A stretch of 10,840 nt of DNA, taken from assembly GCA_937876995.1 (NCBI GenBank), contig CALEFD010000010.1, forward strand, positions 1 to 10,840, in the 5' to 3' direction. Below the pieces are notes generated by a model that ran no database searches, was not told the origin of the DNA, and saw only the letters and a program-made list of their open reading frames with translations. Origin of the DNA: an uncultured Bacteroidales bacterium (GTDB lineage Bacteria; Bacteroidota; Bacteroidia; Bacteroidales; Bacteroidaceae). A program made the translations under genes and the position numbers. The first letter of the stretch is position 1; each line of letters opens with the position of its first letter. Below are positions 6,814 to 10,840 of the stretch, one piece after another.

Positions 6814-9285
6814 TTATGCTGTTATCTCAAGTGCGTTATTTACTTTTTCGTTTAGTAACGCAATGTTCCATACCTCTGTAATGTTATCTACATAGTGGAA
6901 TGTCACTCCTTTCAGGTACTCTGACGGTATCTCCTCTATGTCGCGTCTGTTTTCTGAACAGAGTATGATCTCTTTTATTCCGGCACGTTTGGCTGCCAAT
7001 ATCTTCTCGCGTATTCCACCTACCGGCAATACTTTACCGCGTAATGTTATTTCGCCTGTCATAGCCAAATTGGCCTTTATTTTTCTTTGGGTGAATGCCG
7101 ATGCAATGGATGTTGCCATAGTTATACCTGCCGATGGACCATCTTTCGGTATAGCTCCTTCCGGCACGTGAATATGTACATTCCAGGAATTGAATACGGT
7201 TGAATCTATGTTAAGCAAACCGGCGTGGGCCTTTATGAATTCCAAAGCAAGCATAGCCGATTCTTTCATCACATCGCCTAAGTTACCTGTCAATACCAAT
7301 TTGCCCTCTTTGCCACGGCTTAAACTTGTCTCCACAAACAGAATTTCACCACCGACCGCAGTCCAGGCAAGTCCTGTAACCACACCTGCATAATCGTTGC
7401 CCTGATATTTGTCGCGAGAATATGGTTTTGTGCCTAACAACTCTTTTAAATCAGATGGCTGAATAGTAACTTTTGTAAATTCCTCTGCACCTTCTGAAGC
7501 ATATTTGTATGCCATTCTACGGCATATTTTGCCAATCTTCTTTTCCAGTTCTCTAACACCCGATTCGCGAGTGTAATCTTCTATGATTGCTTCAATAGCC
7601 TTATTGCTTATGCTGATAGCTTTTTTAGGAATGCCGTTCGCTTCAATCTCTTTAGGAATAAGATGACGCTTTGCTATCTCTTTCTTCTCTTCTGTTATGT
7701 AACCGCTCACTTCAATCAATTCCATGCGGTCCAATAGTGGTGATGGAATGGTGTTTAGGTTGTTGGCGGTAGCTATGAACATAACCTTTGAAAGGTCATA
7801 ATCTATATCTAAGAAGTTGTCATGGAATGCACTGTTCTGTTCCGGATCTAAGACCTCGAGTAGAGCAGCGGCAGGATCGCCCTGATGAGTCATCTGGCTA
7901 ATCTTGTCAATCTCATCAAGTATAAATACAAGGTTTGATGAACCTGCCTTTGTAATTCCCTTGATGATTCTGCCCGGCATGGCGCCTATGTATGTTTTGC
8001 GATGTCCGCGAATCTCCGATTCATCGTGCAGACCACCCAATGAAACGCGAACATATTTGCGCTTCAATGCGTGTGCAATAGATTGTCCTAAAGATGTCTT
8101 ACCTACTCCCGGAGGACCATACAGACAGATGATAGGCGATTTGAAATCTCCACGCAGTTTCATTACTGCAAGATGTTCCAAAATACGCTCTTTAACCTTT
8201 TCCAAACCGTAATGCTCTTTATCCAATGCCTTCTGAGCATTCTTCATATCCAGATTGTCTTGGGTGTATTCGTTCCAAGGCAGGTTAAGAATGGTTTGCA
8301 AATAGGTAAGCTGTACATTGTAATCGGGGGTTTGTGAATTGGTGCGCTCTAATTTGTTCAGCTCCTTTTCAAAAATCTGTCGAGTCTCTTCATTCCACTG
8401 TTTTTTTGCAGCTTTTTGACGCATCTCTTCAATTTCCTGATCTTGAACGCTGCCTCCCAATTCGTCCTGTATGTTTTTTATCTGTTGTTGTAGGAAATAC
8501 TCTTTTTGCTGCTTGTCCAGATCTTCGTGAGTACGCTTTTGAATACTCATTTTGAGTTCTGCCAATTGCAATTCTCTATTAAGGATTGAAAGTAAACGTA
8601 GTGCTCTTTCTATTATGCTCTTCTCTTTCAGTAATCTTATTTTATCCTTAATGGCAAATGGTATGTTTGAACAGATAAAGTTTACTAAAAACATACCATT
8701 GTTTATGTTCTTTAGTGCAAAGGCAGCATCTGGTTGTGTAACATCAGAACTCTTTATGAATTTGATGGTCATATCTTTACAGGTGTCGATAATAGCATCG
8801 AATTCTTTGTCTTTTGCCGGTGGAATTATTTCCGGAAATGCTTCAATACGTCCGGTAAGATACGGAGTGCTTGATACAATCTCTGTCAGTCTTATTCTCT
8901 GCAAACCCTGAAGCACAATAGTTGTGCCGTGGTCGGGCATCTCAAAGACACGTACCACTTTTGCCAAAGTACCTATTTGGAACAGGTCTTTCTGCATAGG
9001 GAACTCTGTGTTTGGTTCTCTCTGACAGAAAACAGCTATGTTCTTTCCTTGTGCAACAGCGTCGTTCACAAGTTGTAACGACGATTGGCGTCCTACTGAA
9101 ACAGGTAGTACTACACTTGGAAAAAGAACCATATTTCTAAGCGGAAGTATAGCTGCAAATTCTTCTACATCTATGTTAAACAGACCCTCTTCGTTCCCGT
9201 CGTAATCGGCAATCATTGAGAAAGCCGGATTCTGCTCATTAAACTCTCCTTCAGATGGGTCTCCCTTTATTCTTTTCTTAGCCAT
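6814..9285 (-). CDS. lon: Lon protease, ATP-dependent serine protease (S16)
   Basis: 823 residues, a full-length LonA. Lon is a cytosolic hexameric AAA+ protease that unfolds and degrades damaged and regulatory proteins. Domains: a short acidic leader (1-40), N-terminal substrate-binding LON domain (about 44-240), a charged probable coiled coil (about 245-315), the AAA+ module with Walker A GPPGVGKT (390-397), Walker B FILDEID (454-460) and sensor ATANN (505-509), then the protease domain. The catalytic dyad is S718 in PKDGPSAG and K761 in GGIREKILAAKRAG, spaced 43 residues apart as in E. coli (S679/K722). ATG at 9285 is the first start in frame and gives the expected N-terminus; the next methionine is residue 24. 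It is the first gene of the probable lon-tgt-permease operon, and its 128-bp upstream gap is shared with divergent trmN6. No heat-shock operator such as CIRCE was seen. Confidence 0.98.
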   Translation of the reverse strand: MAKKRIKGDPSEGEFNEQNPAFSMIADYDGNEEGLFNIDVEEFAAILPLRNMVLFPSVVLPVSVGRQSSLQLVNDAVAQGKNIAVFCQREPNTEFPMQKDLFQIGTLAKVVRVFEMPDHGTTIVLQGLQRIRLTEIVSSTPYLTGRIEAFPEIIPPAKDKEFDAIIDTCKDMTIKFIKSSDVTQPDAAFALKNINNGMFLVNFICSNIPFAIKDKIRLLKEKSIIERALRLLSILNRELQLAELKMSIQKRTHEDLDKQQKEYFLQQQIKNIQDELGGSVQDQEIEEMRQKAAKKQWNEETRQIFEKELNKLERTNSQTPDYNVQLTYLQTILNLPWNEYTQDNLDMKNAQKALDKEHYGLEKVKERILEHLAVMKLRGDFKSPIICLYGPPGVGKTSLGQSIAHALKRKYVRVSLGGLHDESEIRGHRKTYIGAMPGRIIKGITKAGSSNLVFILDEIDKISQMTHQGDPAAALLEVLDPEQNSAFHDNFLDIDYDLSKVMFIATANNLNTIPSPLLDRMELIEVSGYITEEKKEIAKRHLIPKEIEANGIPKKAISISNKAIEAIIEDYTRESGVRELEKKIGKICRRMAYKYASEGAEEFTKVTIQPSDLKELLGTKPYSRDKYQGNDYAGVVTGLAWTAVGGEILFVETSLSRGKEGKLVLTGNLGDVMKESAMLALEFIKAHAGLLNIDSTVFNSWNVHIHVPEGAIPKDGPSAGITMATSIASAFTQRKIKANLAMTGEITLRGKVLPVGGIREKILAAKRAGIKEIILCSENRRDIEEIPSEYLKGVTFHYVDNITEVWNIALLNEKVNNALEITA

Positions 9286-9315
9286 TATTATACTAGTAGT
9301 ATTGTTTTCAAACTG

Positions 9316-9323
9316 CGAAGTTA
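9316..9323 (-). promoter_or_regulatory. Weak candidate -7 box for lon
   Basis: On the minus strand this reads TAACTTCG, one mismatch from TAnnTTTG, about 30 bases before the lon ATG. An alternative is TAACCTTTG (9344-9336), which has one base too many between TA and TTTG. Neither has a well-spaced -33 TTTG. This is a tentative call; the real lon promoter lies somewhere in 9286-9413. Confidence 0.25.
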
Positions 9324-9385
9324 GTGAATTGTAGTCAAAGGTTACTCAAAACAGCTCTTAAAAGCGCTAAATAAACAAAAAAAAG

Positions 9386-9393
9386 TAACTTTG
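9386..9393 (+). promoter_or_regulatory. Putative -7 promoter box of trmN6
   Basis: Reads TAACTTTG, a full match to the Bacteroidota -7 consensus TAnnTTTG, 20 bases before the trmN6 ATG at 9414. An A-rich tract (9371-9384) lies directly upstream. No TTTG -33 box is seen at the expected distance. Transcription would begin only about a dozen bases before the start codon. Confidence 0.55.
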
Positions 9394-9413
9394 TGCCCGG
9401 ATAAGTTACAACT

Positions 9414-10124
9414 ATGGCAGGCAATTCCTATTTCCAATTCAAACAGTTTGTTGTTAATCAAGAAGATTGTGCAATGAAAGTGGGTACCGATGGGGTACTT
9501 TTGGGCGCTTGGTTCAATTTTCCGGAAAACGGTTCTGTTTTAGACATAGGAACGGGCACCGGACTTATAGCACTGATGGCTGCTCAACGCGGTGCAGACA
9601 GTGTTGTAGCAGTGGAAATAGATGAAAAAGCGGCAGCACAGGCTGCAGCAAATGCGGCCTTATCCAAATGGAAGGATATTATCACTGTGGTGCATTCAGA
9701 TATTGCTTGCTTTTCAGATACTGATAAACGTTTTGATGCAGTGGTGTGTAACCCGCCTTTTTTCAGAGACTCTTTACGCTCTCCGGATTCTGTACGTTCA
9801 CAAGCCAGACACAACGATACATTGAGCTACGAAAAACTTGCTGAAGTGGTAAATTGTCTGTTATCTGATGACGGTCTGTTCTCTCTTGTTCTGCCATACG
9901 ACATGGCCGATACTTTTATCTCTGTAGCTGCAAAAAATGGATTGTATCTGTACAAACGTACCAATGTGGTTACTCGTAAAGGAAATCAACCCAAAAGAGT
10001 TCTGTTGTCACTTTGCAAGCATATGAAAGTTTGTGTGACAGATGAATTGGTAATGTTTGATGAACTTAATAATGAGACTCCTGAATATATCTATCTTGTA
10101 AGAGATTTTTATCTAAAGTATTGA
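9414..10124 (+). CDS. trmN6: tRNA1(Val) (adenine(37)-N6)-methyltransferase (YfiC/TrmN6 family)
   Basis: 236 residues, matching the family length of about 235-245. In E. coli this enzyme uses S-adenosylmethionine to methylate N6 of A37 next to the valine tRNA anticodon. Visible features: the typical N-terminus FQFKQFVVNQ with KVGTDGVLLGAW (22-33), the SAM-binding motif VLDIGTGTG (42-50), the acidic VAVEID (65-70), and the NPPF catalytic motif of N6-adenine methyltransferases (113-116, in VVCNPPFF). Late in the protein, KRVLLSLCK fits the last strands of the fold. The fold, the DGVLLGAW stretch and NPPF support the tRNA assignment over a DNA or protein methyltransferase, but the substrate is inferred from the family. 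It is a single-gene unit, divergent from lon and ending 24 bases before the stop of the converging lipid kinase gene; no clear hairpin terminator lies in that gap. Confidence 0.92.
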   Translation: MAGNSYFQFKQFVVNQEDCAMKVGTDGVLLGAWFNFPENGSVLDIGTGTGLIALMAAQRGADSVVAVEIDEKAAAQAAANAALSKWKDIITVVHSDIACFSDTDKRFDAVVCNPPFFRDSLRSPDSVRSQARHNDTLSYEKLAEVVNCLLSDDGLFSLVLPYDMADTFISVAAKNGLYLYKRTNVVTRKGNQPKRVLLSLCKHMKVCVTDELVMFDELNNETPEYIYLVRDFYLKY

Positions 10125-10148
10125 CGCTTTTATAGGGCTTGTAGTAGG

Positions 10149-10840
10149 CTATATTTCTCTCTCTTTAATGGGCGTTGCCACTTTGAGTCCCTTTGGAACT
10201 ATCTGAACATTGATAGTTTTGTCTAATACTGTAGGTTCACCATCTATATGTACCACTCCATCTTTTTTTCTTATAATGGTAAGTGATTCTGTTTTATGAG
10301 TTATAATCTTCTTGTTCTTGTCAAGCTGTTTGTTAAATAGCTGATAGGCAAGGGTAGGTATGTCCAATGGTGTGAAAGGAGGAACTATGGTTATATCCAA
10401 TAATCCATCCTTGACGGATGCTAAAGGAGCTATATAGGCATTATTGCCCCATTGACCTGCATTGGCGCAAGTTACAATAAATGCTTCTATGTTCTCTTCT
10501 CCTGATTCTGTCTGTATTACTATGGGCTCGTCTTTGTGGTATAGAGCTTCTTGTAAGATTTTTTCAATGTATGTAATTACACCTCTTACTTTTGAATCGG
10601 CAAAGCGTTTGCTTACATCTGCATCAAAACCTAAACCGCAGGTGCAAAAGAATGGATGTTCATTTATTGTGCCGTAATCAATATCTTCAATCTTGTGCTT
10701 ATTTAGCCATTTAATGGAATGTACCGGGTCCATTGGGATTCCTAAATGTCTTGCTAAACCATTGCCTGAACCGCAAGGAATGATTCCCATAGGTGTTTCC
10801 GTTCCTATAAGTCCGCATCCCACTTCGTTTACAGTTCCGT
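10149..10840 (-). CDS. Diacylglycerol kinase catalytic-domain (YegS/BmrU-like) lipid kinase, N-terminus beyond right edge
   Basis: About 230 residues are visible and the frame is open to the window edge, so the start is missing; the GTG at 10823 is an internal valine. The first visible residues, GTVNEVGCGLIG, are the tail of the GGDGTxNEV nucleotide-binding signature. Next come IPCGSGNGLARHLGIP, the GLGFDADV motif, ANAGQWGNNAYIAP followed by ASVKDGLLDI, and VHIDGEP close to the C-terminus, all typical of this fold (kinase lobe followed by a beta-sandwich lobe). These enzymes phosphorylate lipid alcohols such as diacylglycerol, phosphatidylglycerol or sphingoid bases with ATP at the inner membrane face. 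The exact substrate cannot be read from the sequence. The GSGNGLA form of the second motif resembles sphingosine/ceramide kinases as well as bacterial diacylglycerol kinases. It converges on trmN6 with a 24-base gap. Confidence 0.93.
   Translation of the reverse strand, partial: GTVNEVGCGLIGTETPMGIIPCGSGNGLARHLGIPMDPVHSIKWLNKHKIEDIDYGTINEHPFFCTCGLGFDADVSKRFADSKVRGVITYIEKILQEALYHKDEPIVIQTESGEENIEAFIVTCANAGQWGNNAYIAPLASVKDGLLDITIVPPFTPLDIPTLAYQLFNKQLDKNKKIITHKTESLTIIRKKDGVVHIDGEPTVLDKTINVQIVPKGLKVATPIKEREI

Noticed and set aside
9290..9302. Small inverted repeat ATACT-AGT-AGTAT just before the lon start, considered as an operator or hairpin
   Set aside because: A five-base stem in AT-rich DNA is easily found by chance and matches no operator known to me.
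10125..10148. Searched for a terminator between trmN6 and the converging lipid kinase gene
   Set aside because: Only 4-base stems were found, with no T run next to them; no terminator is claimed.
1..10840. Defence systems, CRISPR arrays, insertion sequences, phage genes or a new multi-gene cassette
   Set aside because: All eight genes belong to recognisable, mostly housekeeping families, and the intergenic gaps are at most about 130 bases with no repeats; the helicase-nuclease pair fits AddAB repair rather than a defence island.

Overview
The window looks like an ordinary stretch of chromosome from a member of the Bacteroidota, most likely the Bacteroidales. The evidence is AT-rich DNA with Bacteroidota-style -7 boxes (TAnnTTTG) in the intergenic gaps, few Shine-Dalgarno-like leaders, and proteins such as PanB and Lon that read like Bacteroidales orthologues. 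No CRISPR array, insertion sequence, integrase, tRNA, rRNA or phage gene was seen. The sequence is almost entirely coding: eight genes, two of them cut by the window edges, and no gene-free stretch over about 130 bases.

Left block (1-3564, minus strand): a two-gene recombination-repair unit. An AddA/RecB-type helicase-nuclease (1068 aa) is followed after 2 bases by the N-terminus of an AddB-like partner that runs off the left edge. Together they would form the helicase-nuclease that processes double-strand breaks for RecA. Divergent from it on the plus strand is panB (3647-4468), the first step of pantothenate (CoA) synthesis. The two genes share an 82-bp gap with back-to-back -7 boxes only 17 bp apart.

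Middle block (4517-9285, minus strand): a probable operon lon - tgt - lptF/G-like permease with gaps of 28 and 19 bp. It covers protein quality control, queuosine tRNA modification and lipopolysaccharide export. It converges on panB, and the 48-bp gap holds two hairpins, one of which is a good bidirectional terminator. The Tgt has two unusual features: it appears to start at TTG, and the three zinc-binding cysteines of the family are replaced while the rest of the active site is intact.

Right block: trmN6 (plus strand, 9414-10124), a tRNA1(Val) A37 N6-methyltransferase, is divergent from lon. It converges on a lipid kinase of the diacylglycerol kinase catalytic-domain family (minus strand, 10149 to the right edge, N-terminus missing). 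Two of the eight genes therefore modify tRNA anticodon-loop bases, but they are in different transcription units.

No new multi-gene system was found. The points most worth a second look are the zinc-site-less Tgt, the tight divergent promoter pair, and the possible sphingolipid-related role of the lipid kinase.
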